The notes under the pieces: model-generated
Told to the model about the DNA's origin: nothing
Seen by the model: only the letters and a program-made list of their open reading frames with translations
The model's database searches: none
Part shown: piece after piece, positions 17,619 through 28,117 of the stretch
How the letters are laid out: each line of letters opens with the position of its first letter
How positions within the stretch are numbered: position 1 is the stretch's first letter
Source of the DNA: Pyrus communis
Lineage: Eukaryota > Streptophyta > Magnoliopsida > Rosales > Rosaceae
NCBI RefSeq assembly: GCF_963583255.1
Contig: NC_084803.1
Location: 9,104,238-9,168,237, forward strand
DNA: 64,000 nucleotides
Direction of reading: 5' to 3'
Made by a program: the position numbers and the translations under genes

Positions 17619-20600
17619 CTCACAAATTCCATAGGGCTCCAACAATCTCTGCAATGCAACCATCTTGTTTATGTCTCCCGTAAGCTGGACAAAACCGAAT
17701 CAAGTAAATATGATCAGTGCCAAGTTACCAGCAGTGAGATCTGTCCTCTAACAACGTAAAATGGCCCCTTAGCATCCATCATCACCCACATACATCATCT
17801 TGAGGTAAAATATAGCGTGTCTATTCTCTTTAATACATGCAAATCATGTCGGGTCATAGCAAGTGAGGTTTATCCCCCTAATTCTATATATGAAAAGGGC
17901 ATATTCACCTCAAGGGTTATTGTGTGGTCAGAAACGTCCACAGCCTTGGCCCTAAAAATCTTGCCAATATCAAGTACATCTCTTCGAGCAACAGCATCTG
18001 CAGCAATTTTTATCAACATCAGTTCCCGCTCAGCAAATGGCAAATTGGTAAGATCTTGAACCTGAACAAGTCAAAAGTTATAAAGTTTGTTATTCACATC
18101 AAGGCCACCATTCTTAACGTAAACATAATAAAGACTATTCTGACAGAAGTCAAGGGTGCAAAGGAGTTATGAAGCCAAGGAGATGAGCCATCTAAGTGCC
18201 GGACTTCCGGGTTTGAACCATCTCCAATTATATCTTATTCTGTTTCTTTTGCTCCATCATATCCGAGAGTGACTTAGTCGGTTGTGGAGATAACAACAGA
18301 CTGATGATGTTTCATGCTCCCAGGATATTCAACCAGCATTTACAAGTAACAAGATTTTGAATGAAGGGGACGCTACAATCAGGCGATTTGGGTCAAAAAT
18401 GTGAATTCAAGACTCAGACAGTGCAGACAAATCATGCACAGACTATATTTGCATTACCCCTATAGCATTAAAATTATTCATTGCATTAATCACAACAGAT
18501 GAGAACCAACATCTCTTCTTTAACATATCAAGAAAATGCATTCTTTAGAATAGTTAACAATCTTACATTATGAATATCGACAAGCTTATAAAGCTGCTGC
18601 ACCAACTTGCTAATTGATTCATCTGTACCGGGAACAACAGTAGTAATGCGAGATTGCCCCTCAACTTCCGCACGGCCAACAGCTAAACTCTGGTAGCAAT
18701 AAATCAGCTTGTTTAAACAGATGCCTAAAAACTTCTACCTGAATAGAAGACATAAAGGAGGGAATAACAGAAGAAGAAAATATACCTGAATGTTATAACC
18801 CCTTCGAGCAAAAACACCAGTAAGAATGTAGAGAACCCCGGGAACATCATTTACAAGCATGGATAAAGTGTGCGATCGAAGTCCACTGGTCTGAAAGCGT
18901 AGCTCGAAGAAAAATAGTCAACAAAACTCAGTGATTATGATAGGGTATGACTAGAACTCAATTGAAAGAGATAGAAACTGAAAAATTACCATTCACGATT
19001 ATATGATTTACTTACATCTTCATCATTGAGAACACCCCAGTGAGCATCAAGAACTTGTTTGACAGTAAAGGTATCAGACGGCTCCACAGGATAAACATCA
19101 CCCTTCATGAACATTTGTATACGTATTAATTGACAAGTCAATGATGATTTGCAGTTACATACAAAAATGATAGAATCACTGTTTCAAGATAAAAAAAGAA
19201 AAGGAAAAAGAGGAAAGATTGCATTTAATAATTGGTATTTTCATGAGATTGAAATGTAGCAACAGCTTAACAACCGATAATATAGCTATAGCAAAAGTTT
19301 CATAATGACTCTTGTATGGTGAAAGGCCTTATGATTAAAGGATGGAATTCTATATATTGAAACTGAAATAATAATATCAAATCAAGTAATCTACAGAAGC
19401 AGTTTCCTAAAAATTCCCAATTGTTCCACAGAAATGGGTTAGCCTCATACATACTCTCATCAAATTGTAAGAAGCATGGGAAACGAAAAAAACAGAGTAC
19501 AGTAGATGCTTTTGATAAGGACTAATCAAATCAAAGGCTGAGGAAGAAAATACCTCAGAAGACACATCAGATTCAGCATTAACTAATCCGTTTTCAACCC
19601 CTACAAGAGCATCAACAGGAACTGTTCTCTCAAGATCAGGATATGAAGCTGCTGAATATCGCCAAAATGGAGCAGATGCAACCGGCTTTTCCCTCCTCAA
19701 GGCAATCTACAGGCGAAAACAACAAAAGATTTTTACGCATGACATATATCACTAAAAGAACACTAATATGAGATCTTAGGAGAAGAAGAAAACAACTAGA
19801 ATTCCAATGATGCTCGATTAAACTGGCACCTTTCCGGTTCTGGCAACTTCTCTGATCCCAAACTTGCTTAAATTTCTTTGCAGAGCAACCATCTTCCCAG
19901 GATCTCCTGTTACCTATATCATCAAAAAATTAACACAAAAAATAACTTGGTTTTGGAACTTGAGTAAAAGCCAAACTGGAAATCATGTACAGATGCTCGG
20001 TCCTATAAATAATGGAGGAAGTATGAATATTCACTTGGTCTCGACGAAAGGCCTGTCTAGAGATGCTATCTGCACTGAATGTGTACCAATCATTACCTCG
20101 ATGGTTACTGAGTGTTCTGAGATATCCACAATCTTTGCTCTAAAGATACTCACTAACCACTTGATCTGGTAAATATAAACAAAAAACAGAAAATCGTAAA
20201 CAAACACATTTCAAAACCTTGAGCAAAACTAGCTATGTCCAATACCAGGGATGACTCTGTAACTACCTCGGCATGATATCTTGGATCGGAATTTACTTTT
20301 ATAAGCACTAGTTCGCGCTCTACCTGCGGCTCCTTTGAGATATCTTCAACCTACCCGCCGCATTATAACAAACAAACAAACTGATAAATCAGTCGACCAA
20401 AATGATTACAACTGCACTCCACATTTAACACATTGCAGCAATAGTGATCAGATAAATCCTAAATATTAGCTCATATAATCTGCAGGTCACACTTTACCTA
20501 GAGTAATTAACAGTTTAATACATTAATTAATGAGAAATTTGTAGTAGATTAGAAGCTAAACCTTCATAACATTGACGAGCTTGTTAAGCTGCTCGATTAC

Positions 20601-21122
20601 TTGGCGTAAGACCCTTTCGGTCCCGGAGACGACGATAGTGAAGAGAGCTTTGTCCCTGTTCAGACCAACAGCCAGGGACTCGATGTTGTATCCCCTCCGC
20701 GCAAACACCCCCGCAATCCGATTTATCATTCCACTTTCGTCCCCAACGAACACCGAAATCGTGTGCCTTCTCACCCTGATTAATCAATCAGTAATCACTA
20801 ATTAAATTAAATTTAATCTTTTTAACGAAAACACAAATTTGCATTTATATATAACGCATGCATACTTGGAGCGGGTGGTGGAAGGAGGAGAGCCGTTGGA
20901 AGAGAAGGCGTTATCGGCGATATTCTCGTCGACGCTTCTAGCGGAGACGGCGAGTTGCTTGGTGCGGCCATGGCTGTGGCTTATTGATCTCGAAGCTGAA
21001 CTCGTCAGAGGAAACGATAGCGTTTCAGAGAAGCTGACGAATTGGAGGTGCTCCGAGGAGGAAGAGGAGGAGGACGAAGAGAAGTTCGGAGTGCGAATCG
21101 GAGGTGAAGAAATGGTCGCCAT
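17619..21122 (-). CDS. Acetolactate synthase regulatory subunit
   Basis: Eleven exons on the minus strand: 21122-20866, 20775-20562, 20350-20267, 20165-20097, 19913-19830, 19706-19554, 19102-19016, 18890-18786, 18689-18567, 18061-17909 and 17684-17619. Together they encode 465 residues in one continuous frame. The first 75 or so residues are Ser-rich and read as a chloroplast transit peptide. Two homologous halves follow, each opening with an ACT domain: [20 protein letters not shown] from about residue 88, and [20 protein letters not shown] from about residue 321. The protein binds the catalytic AHAS subunit in plastids, raises its activity and confers feedback inhibition by branched-chain amino acids. 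The family normally ends about 27 residues later (ARTGRVAL-type tail). Here the sequence after YGICE runs into a good donor, but no terminal exon was found nearby. Confidence 0.92.
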
Positions 21123-21780
21123 TGGAGTGAATGAGAGAGGGAGAGAGCTGCTAGTGTGGCTTTGTTTTACTATTCAAAGCAGTGGATTTTACATCGAGTT
21201 AAAGTCGATCGACGATAAAACCCTTTGGGGTTGGCAGGGTCAGCTTTGCTACACTCCTTCAGTATCCTCGTTGGTCCCACTCTAAATCTTGGCCTGGCTG
21301 GGTATTGACGTGGGACCTGGTATTTTGGTCCTATTCAAAGAATTCTCACGAGATCCTCCATTCTAATCACATCCGTTTATTGTATATCGTACGGTAAAAA
21401 ATTATTGTAAATTTTTTATTTAAAATTAAATATAAACAGTATTGACGAAAACTATCTTCAGTATATACAATAAACGGACATAATTTCTCAGATCCCTACA
21501 AAAAAGATATGAAGATAATTCTCATTATCCAAATGAGAATGAATTTTTTTATTAAAAAAATTATTTGACAAAAAAAATAGTTTAAAAAATTAAAAGAAAA
21601 TAACTAAACATAATTAGGGTCTAGGTTAGGATTTGGTCCCAGCTCATTGGAAATAGGGTTTTGTTTTCTTGTTTACTAGGGATTAATGATTAGTTCTCTA
21701 TGTACAGAGTGTTATGTAATTCAGTTAAGAATAAGTCATTCACAATGTAGTTATTTCAGATTTTGTAGCTGTTATGGTAA
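21123..21780. other. Promoter side of the ALS regulatory gene
   Basis: 5' flank of the minus-strand gene. It includes a hairpin element at about 21345-21505 (see the MITE entry) and is otherwise AT-rich. No coding sequence recognised. Confidence 0.4.
21345..21505. repeat. GGATCC-type hairpin MITE
   Basis: Contains CCGTTTATTGTATATCGTACGG and, further right, the near-reverse complement around TATACAATAAACGGAC, with an AT-rich loop (ATTTAAAATTAAATATAAACAGTATT). The same core appears at 27339-27555, 52660-52858, 60948-61146 and 63527-63775, so it is a dispersed short element able to fold into a hairpin. Boundaries approximate. Confidence 0.55.
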
Positions 21781-21782
21781 TC

Positions 21783-23962
21783 TCTGTTTTAAATTAATAA
21801 TAAAATTATATTTGTTTGTAGTTAGTTTATTCTTCGATTCATTCATTAGTTTTTATTCCCTGTACATTTGTCAGCTTCATTTTCAACTATCTAAACCTGA
21901 AGACATGTCAAGTGTAACTAGAAAAAGCACCATACTTTCTCCATTACAAATTCACTAAGAATACAAGGACTAAATATGTTAAGCTATTAGATTATCATAC
22001 AAGCATCATGAGGGACGACAACACTTCTCTACTGATCTTACAATCATCAATAAAAAACACATTATTACGAGTCACTTCTAGCATACCTTGAGCTTCCTCC
22101 TATAGTTCTTAGCTATGGGCACAAGGCAACATACAATACGAAAACCCACCACCTCAACAATGAACAACAAATGCTACTCAAAGATTTAAGTTTGCACATT
22201 AAGCCATAAATGCTATAAAGGTCTCTCTTTAGTAGTTCAAGAGAACAACCACGACTACAAACACTCTTGTCACTAGAGCAAAAGAACGACCACAAAGGAA
22301 GATTTGAGAAACATGGAAGGGGAAAAGAAAGAAGAGACCGAGAAGGATTGTCGTCAATTCCAAAGCCAAAGGCAGAAAGCTCTTACAAAGTATTTTTTAC
22401 ACCCCTAATAAGAAGGGAGGATAATTTATAACACAAGGGAGGCTTTGACTAATTTACTCTCTAATTGTAAGTCACCAAAATTTTTTATTCTCAGCTTTTA
22501 TTTTAGGCATTACCTCATAAGTTGTGAAAATTTATAAATAACCTTTTTTTAACAGTTGGTTTAAGATTTTGGTGATTTAAAAATAAAAAAAAAGGCACTT
22601 ATTAAAAAATCTGAAACATTAAATGTGTTTGGTAAAACAAAATATTTTTTTTTTTTAAATTGATTAACAGTAAACAAACATAGAAAAGTAAAATCATGGT
22701 TCTATCATAGTTCTAAGAAAAAGTTTTTTTTTTCAAAGCATTATAATTAGTGCTCATTTAATGAAATTTTCAAATGGCAATTATACCCTCACATGTTTTA
22801 AAAAATTACAATCTTTGCTACTTTTAACAATTATTATATCATATTAAATATTATATATTTTTTAGTCATTTAACATATTCAAAGTACTTTATATTAAAGT
22901 TTACCAAACACTCAGACACTACTTTTTTTTATTATTAAAAGCACTTTTACAAAAAAAAATTTACCAAACACTCAACAACTTTATTTTACAACAATTTATT
23001 ATCATAACACAACATAATCAATTTTTTTTTTTAAAAAGCACGACAATACCAAACTGACCCTTATAAAATTTTCATCCCTTGGATATAAAATGACTTTTCA
23101 ACTCTCTCTAAAAGCCACTTCGGTGAACCAATAATATTTTCCTTCCAAGTATACAAGTCTTGCACGTCTGATCTACTGATTTTTATATCAGCAGCTACTC
23201 ATTCTAGTACTTGATATTCAAGCCTAACAAGTGTGTTATAATACAAGTAGAGGGACATAAAAAAGCATGTGAAACAGGAGAAAGAGAAAGAAGAGACGTG
23301 ATCAATTCATTTCTAATGGGCACTATTAATTCCCCATTTATCTTTTATTTTGTGGTCGTTCTTTTGCTCTAGCGACAAAAGTGTTTGTAGTTGTGGTTGC
23401 TCTCTTGCCCTATTAAGAAGAGGCCTTTGTATCAACCATAACTTAATGCACAAACTTGAATATTTGAGCAACATTTATTGTTCATTGTTGAGGTGGTAGT
23501 GGGTCTTGTATTGTTTATTTTTGTGCCCATAGCTAAGAACTATAGGAGGAAGTTCAAAGATATGTTGGAAGTGACTTATGGTAATGATTCTTTATTGATG
23601 GTTGCAAGATTAATGAAGTGTATCCATTTTATTCTCTATAGGAGGAAGTTCAAAGATATGCTGGAAGTGATTCATGGTAATGATTCTTTATTGATGGTTG
23701 CAAGATTAATGAAGTGTATCCATTTTATTCTCATGATGCTTATACAATAGTCTAACAGCTTAATATGTTTAGTCCTTGTATACTCAACGGATTTGTAATG
23801 GAGAAAGTATGGTACTTCTTTCAATTACACTTGACATGTCTTCCGGTTTAGGTCTAGTTGAAAATTAAATTGATTAATATACAGAGAATAACAAACTTAT
23901 GAATAAACAGAAGAAAACCAACTACAAACAAATACAATTTCATTATTCTGAACTTAAAACAA
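21783..23962. mobile_element. Foldback element with arms of 0.5-0.6 kb
   Basis: Left arm 21783-22297 and right arm 23348-23962 are imperfect reverse complements. For example GCAAAAGAACGACCACAAA at about 22278 pairs with TTTGTGGTCGTTCTTTTGC at about 23349, and the tails around AAACCTGAAGACATGTCAAG also pair. The right arm is about 100 bp longer because it contains a 95-bp tandem duplication. The 1-kb loop is AT-rich with no transposase frame. It looks like a non-autonomous element with long terminal inverted repeats; the superfamily is unknown. Confidence 0.72.
23546..23735. repeat. 95-bp tandem duplication in foldback arm
   Basis: Two successive copies of a unit starting AGGAGGAAGTTCAAAGATAT and ending CATTTTATTCTC, at about 23546-23640 and 23641-23735. 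They differ at a few bases (GTTGGAAGTGACTTATGG versus GCTGGAAGTGATTCATGG). The left arm has a single copy, so the duplication arose after the arms formed. Confidence 0.8.
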
Positions 23963-24074
23963 CGGTTTCCTTCACTACGGTCTAGTGTATTTTCCTTCAC
24001 TTGTAAGTGAAAGGTCTTAGGTTTGTTTATTAACACATGTAATTTTAAATTCCGTCATTGCTGAACGCTTGTTT

Positions 24075-24141
24075 TGGGCTCCCGCCACTTAGTACAAAAG
24101 TTCTGACTATATTGTAACTGGCTTTTTTTGGGCTAGGCCCA
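24075..24141 (+). promoter_or_regulatory. Site II elements of the L2 gene promoter
   Basis: TGGGCT at 24075-24080 and 24129-24134 and GGCCCA at 24136-24141, followed by CCTAAACC at about 24150. TGGGCY/GGCCCA (site II) motifs with telobox-like sequence are typical of plant nuclear genes for ribosomal and mitochondrial proteins (TCP-regulated). The coding exon is about 670 bp downstream, so a 5' UTR intron is likely. Confidence 0.5.
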
Positions 24142-24806
24142 AATCGTAACCTAAACCTTTAAGCTCACTCTCCCTTTAGTTGGGTAGGAACCAAAACGCG
24201 GATTTGAAGTGAATTCTTGAGTGAAGTTATTGTCTGTATAATTTATATAGGAAAGCTTGTTAGTTGAAAAAATTAGGAGAAATACCCTGACAACTAGAAG
24301 GTCAATGCTACATAGGGTTAAGCAGAAAGTTATGGCAGAGCCAGTAGGCAGTAGGCGGCTAGAGTTCGATGAATGAACAGTTGTATTTCAAGGGATGTTT
24401 TTGCCATAGTTTGTGGAATGTGGGATGTTTCTACTTGAGAAGACAATGCAGATGTTCTGTTTGTCTTAAACAAAACAATGATCAATAAATAACCGTTGTA
24501 TCCATAAATGAACAATCGTCTTCTCGATGTTGATATTGTGCTACATCAGTTCCTTCTCTTTGGCGTCGTCTCTTTCTTCTGCACTGTAAACCACCTTTGC
24601 AGTTTGCACCCATATTATTTTTAGCAATGATCCTGAGAATGGTTGTGTCCATTTTGCGGTGTTGTTTTCCGTGAGCCATCTGAAAAACTAGGAAAAGCCT
24701 TTCCTTTTAATTGTATTGATCTAGTTGTTGCCGAAACAAACTTTACTTGTATTGTTATACTTTCCACAGATGTAGCTGGTTCAAGTAATCAGTTGTTCAC
24801 TATGAT

Positions 24807-25259
24807 ATGAATTCACAATACGGAAGGTGCATGCCTCTTGCTGATATGCACATTCAAGCCAAAATACACAGCATCGAGATGAACCCGGGCCAAGGTGGCA
24901 AGTTAGTTCGAGCACCAGGCACTTTTGCAAAGATTTTGAAAGAACCCACTGCTTCAAGGTGTTTAGTGAGACTGCCTTCAGGTGTTGAAAAATGGATTGA
25001 TGCTAAGTGCCGGGCTACGATTCGTACAGTCCCAAGTGATGGAAATAAGCCCAAGAAACTTTATAAGGCTGGGCAAAACCGGTGGCGAGGCATCAGACCA
25101 ACGGTTCGAGAAGTGGCAATGAATCCAGTTGATCATCCTCATGGTGGAGGTGAGGGTAAGAGCAAGAGTAGTGGGTCTCATGGGAAGGGTTCTCGAACAC
25201 CTTGGGGAAAGCCTACCAAGGGTGGGTACAAGACCGGTCCCAACAAGCATAGAAAGTAA
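24807..25259 (+). CDS. Mitochondrial ribosomal protein L2, C-terminal half
   Basis: A 150-residue protein matches the C-terminal domain of bacterial-type L2: GRCMPLADMHIQ, NPGQGGKLVRAPGTFAKIL, CLVRLPSGVEKW, then the peptidyl-transferase-associated AMNPVDHPHGGGEGKSKS and SRTPWGKPTKGGYKTG. The N-terminal OB-fold half is missing. In many eudicots mitochondrial rpl2 is split, and its 3' part has moved to the nucleus; this fits that nuclear gene. The start is fixed by an in-frame TAA at 24786 and a probable splice acceptor just before it (TTCCACAG, ending about 24769). No classical presequence precedes the domain, so import would rely on the first residues or on an alternative first exon. It is expected to assemble with the mitochondrially encoded N-terminal half. 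Confidence 0.88.
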   Translation: MNSQYGRCMPLADMHIQAKIHSIEMNPGQGGKLVRAPGTFAKILKEPTASRCLVRLPSGVEKWIDAKCRATIRTVPSDGNKPKKLYKAGQNRWRGIRPTVREVAMNPVDHPHGGGEGKSKSSGSHGKGSRTPWGKPTKGGYKTGPNKHRK

Positions 25260-27780
25260 TGCTTTATCATTCACTTTATGTTAACACTAGTGTGGAAGTT
25301 AGCTTTGCGATGAGTTTAGATGGCAATAAAAGTCGCACTTAGATGTTTAACTCATCAGAAGATATTCAAGGTTTGCATACCTTATTCCCTTGCCAAATTA
25401 CCGAAAGTGTTGGTTTTCTGGATTAATCTGTGTAAGTAGCTTAGTTGCTTTAACTGTGACTATCTTTTGGATAAATGCATTTTACCTTATCTTAACGATT
25501 TGGTATCGATTGTGTTTGATGTTGATTACCTGAATCAATTCCAGGTTGCATTTGTTACAGTTTACCAAGGTACTGAGTTGACTTGATGATAGACAATGAT
25601 ATTCAAAGTTTCGTCCCTGATGTCTGTTTTTGCAAATATCGCAGATGTTTAGTTTGGTTTTGTTTCTAACATAGGCTTATCGGCCCGTGCTTTGAGAAAT
25701 GATAGGCATGCCATGTACGCATCAAGATATGTGACGCTTCAGAATTCATTGGCCTTTTAGAATTGTTTGATAGGCGATAGGTTTGTAGAGCCGGGACTGT
25801 CTTGATGAGAAACACACACTTGATCAGTTAGAATGAAAATTCACCTTATTTCATCACCCACGGCAAAAGTTTACCTTGTTTGAGGGCCTATCCTGTAACA
25901 TAGAGAAATTGGATTGATCTTGCCTGATCCAATAAGGTTTGACTGACATTATCTACCTTAATCCTTGTTTTGTTAGAAAAGAAAATTGGGATTTCGGTGG
26001 ATGGGTGGTCTTGTTAGGATGAAGTGGTAGCATAAATTATTGTAGTGGGCGTCCCATGTACATAGTGCTTCCCTTTATATGTGTGTGTATGTGTGTGTGT
26101 GTGTGTAGTCAGATTCCTCTTTGTTTGGTGGGATTTGGGAGTACTGGAGAATGGCATAGAATAACATTTTGGGCGGTGGAATTGATCCCTCTATCTCCAT
26201 GCGCTGAAATAAATAGGGTTGGTAGGTAGACAATCCATCCCCGTGAAAATGTGATTTTTTCTCTCCGATCTGGCCGGCGGTTTCAATGATTTTAGATCGA
26301 ACTAGTGAAATAATGACAACAATATGAACTACGGAACGGTACGCCACATGTAATAATACAATTGAAGGAACACTTGAAAAGAACACTTTCTACCACTTAC
26401 ATAATTTCATGTATGGTACCGCTCCGTGCTCCCGGTGCACTAATAAAATCTCTCTTCTCCTAGCTTCTTGTATCTTTCATTCAATTCAAATGACATAATA
26501 TTCCAGGAGGTGGTGTTATTCGTACATTCATTCTTATCTCTCATATATTTTTCTTAATTTTTTATTATCAGATTAAATAAATGAAAGAATATCGATGGTC
26601 AAAAACTAACAAAGTTGTTAAGAAAGTAAAGCGAGTTGAATAGCGTCGTGACGTGCACTAGGATCCTCTAGTGAGATGATGATAAGATGGTTGAACGGAT
26701 CAAAGGGACAGGTTTATTCAACTTGTGTGCAAGAATTGTCCGATTCTCAGTTTTGACCTAGTCGGCTCGATCCACTCCATCATCTAGTCATCGCATTCAT
26801 TCCAATCCAAAGTATATAAAACAAAAACAAAAATGTCAAGATCTAAACTTCAAATCAAAATCCCCTTCATGTAAACATAGCCAAATTCTTTTTTGCTAAA
26901 TAATTGAAGTGAAAGTAGGGGAAGGGAAATTGAACGTAAAATGGACACTTGAAGAGAATTTACATGGCATAGGTCTATTTCAAAATAATGATACAATTTC
27001 GTAATGTGCCATAAAAGTCATTTTGACTTCAGCAAACAATAGCCGAAAAAGTAACCAGAAAATCATCTATTTTTACAAATTTACCCTGTTGGAATAAAAA
27101 AAGAGGTGTGATATTCATATACCCTTTTAATTTTCGACTATCGGATCGAATGAATTGAATAAGATTAAATGACAGAAATTAATGAGAAGTGTGTGAGACA
27201 TCCCTAAAAAATAACCATACGCTGTTACACAGAGGCGGCCAATTCCTCTTTTAGGCTTAATCCATGCCATTCTCATCTCCTGCTGTGCCTGTACAATACC
27301 AAATCAAACTAAATTCAGCCATACCATAAATACCAACAGGATCCTCTCTCCGGATCCTTTTGGTGAGGATCCTGAAAATTCGTAAATTGTGTTCGTTCAT
27401 TGTAAATTATACGGTCGGTTTTTGTCAAGTACTATTTGTGTTTAATTTTAAATAAAAATATTTAAAATAAATTTTAATCTCACGATGTACGATAAACAGA
27501 CACAATTCACAAATCTTCGTCATTCTTGTAAAAAGAATCAGCTCCGGATTCCCATAAATAAAATGAATTAAAAAAGCAATTACGTGTAATTTTGTCACAG
27601 GTAATTGCTCTTGAATAATGACACAATAATAACAGAAACTGAAGCAAACTGTAGCTTTGCCGCGTTTTACACGTCCAAAAAAGGAAAAAAAAATATAAAA
27701 ACGAAATAAAGAAACATCCAAACCGGCATTTCAGCGGCAGTTCGTGCAGCTGGAAACCGGGGGCATATAATTACACCACT
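25260..27780. other. Intergenic region between L2 and ankyrin kinase genes
   Basis: Contains a GT microsatellite at about 26080-26107 and one GGATCC-type hairpin MITE (27339-27555). I see no gene, RNA or retrotransposon termini in the rest. Confidence 0.45.
27339..27555. repeat. GGATCC-type hairpin MITE
   Basis: Begins with repeated GGATCC (GGATCCTCTC-CGGATCC) and contains CATTGTAAATTATACGGTC paired with a right arm carrying CACGATGTACGATAAACAG. Same family as the hairpin elements at 21345, 52660, 60948 and 63527. It lies about 0.5 kb upstream of the ankyrin kinase gene. Confidence 0.6.
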
Positions 27781-27834
27781 AACATTCCTCCCCCTCCATT
27801 TCTCTCTCTCTCTTGAATGCACGGCGCCCCACTT

Positions 27835-27838
<4 letters not shown>

Positions 27839-27879
<41 letters not shown>
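27839..27879 (+). repeat. (CT)n microsatellite in kinase leader
   Basis: About 20 CT dinucleotides some 240 bp upstream of the kinase start codon. CT/GA tracts are common in plant 5' UTRs and bind GAGA-type factors. A hypervariable marker candidate. Confidence 0.8.
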
Positions 27880-27882
<3 letters not shown>

Positions 27883-28117
27883 CGAGACCTCATTTCCTCC
27901 TCTCACCGCGTCGATTGGAATCGAGAGCTTAACCCCCTCTCTCGGAGCCCCACATTGAAGCTCTCGATCCCGACCCCAGCACCGCCACCAGCATTACCAG
28001 TAACAAGTTGATCCCCAACAAAAATAAGAAGAAGGAGATGACAGAGATGATCGTGTATCTGTAATTGTACTACTGCTGCTGCTGCGTGCGCATACTTCTT
28101 CCATTGAATATATTCAA

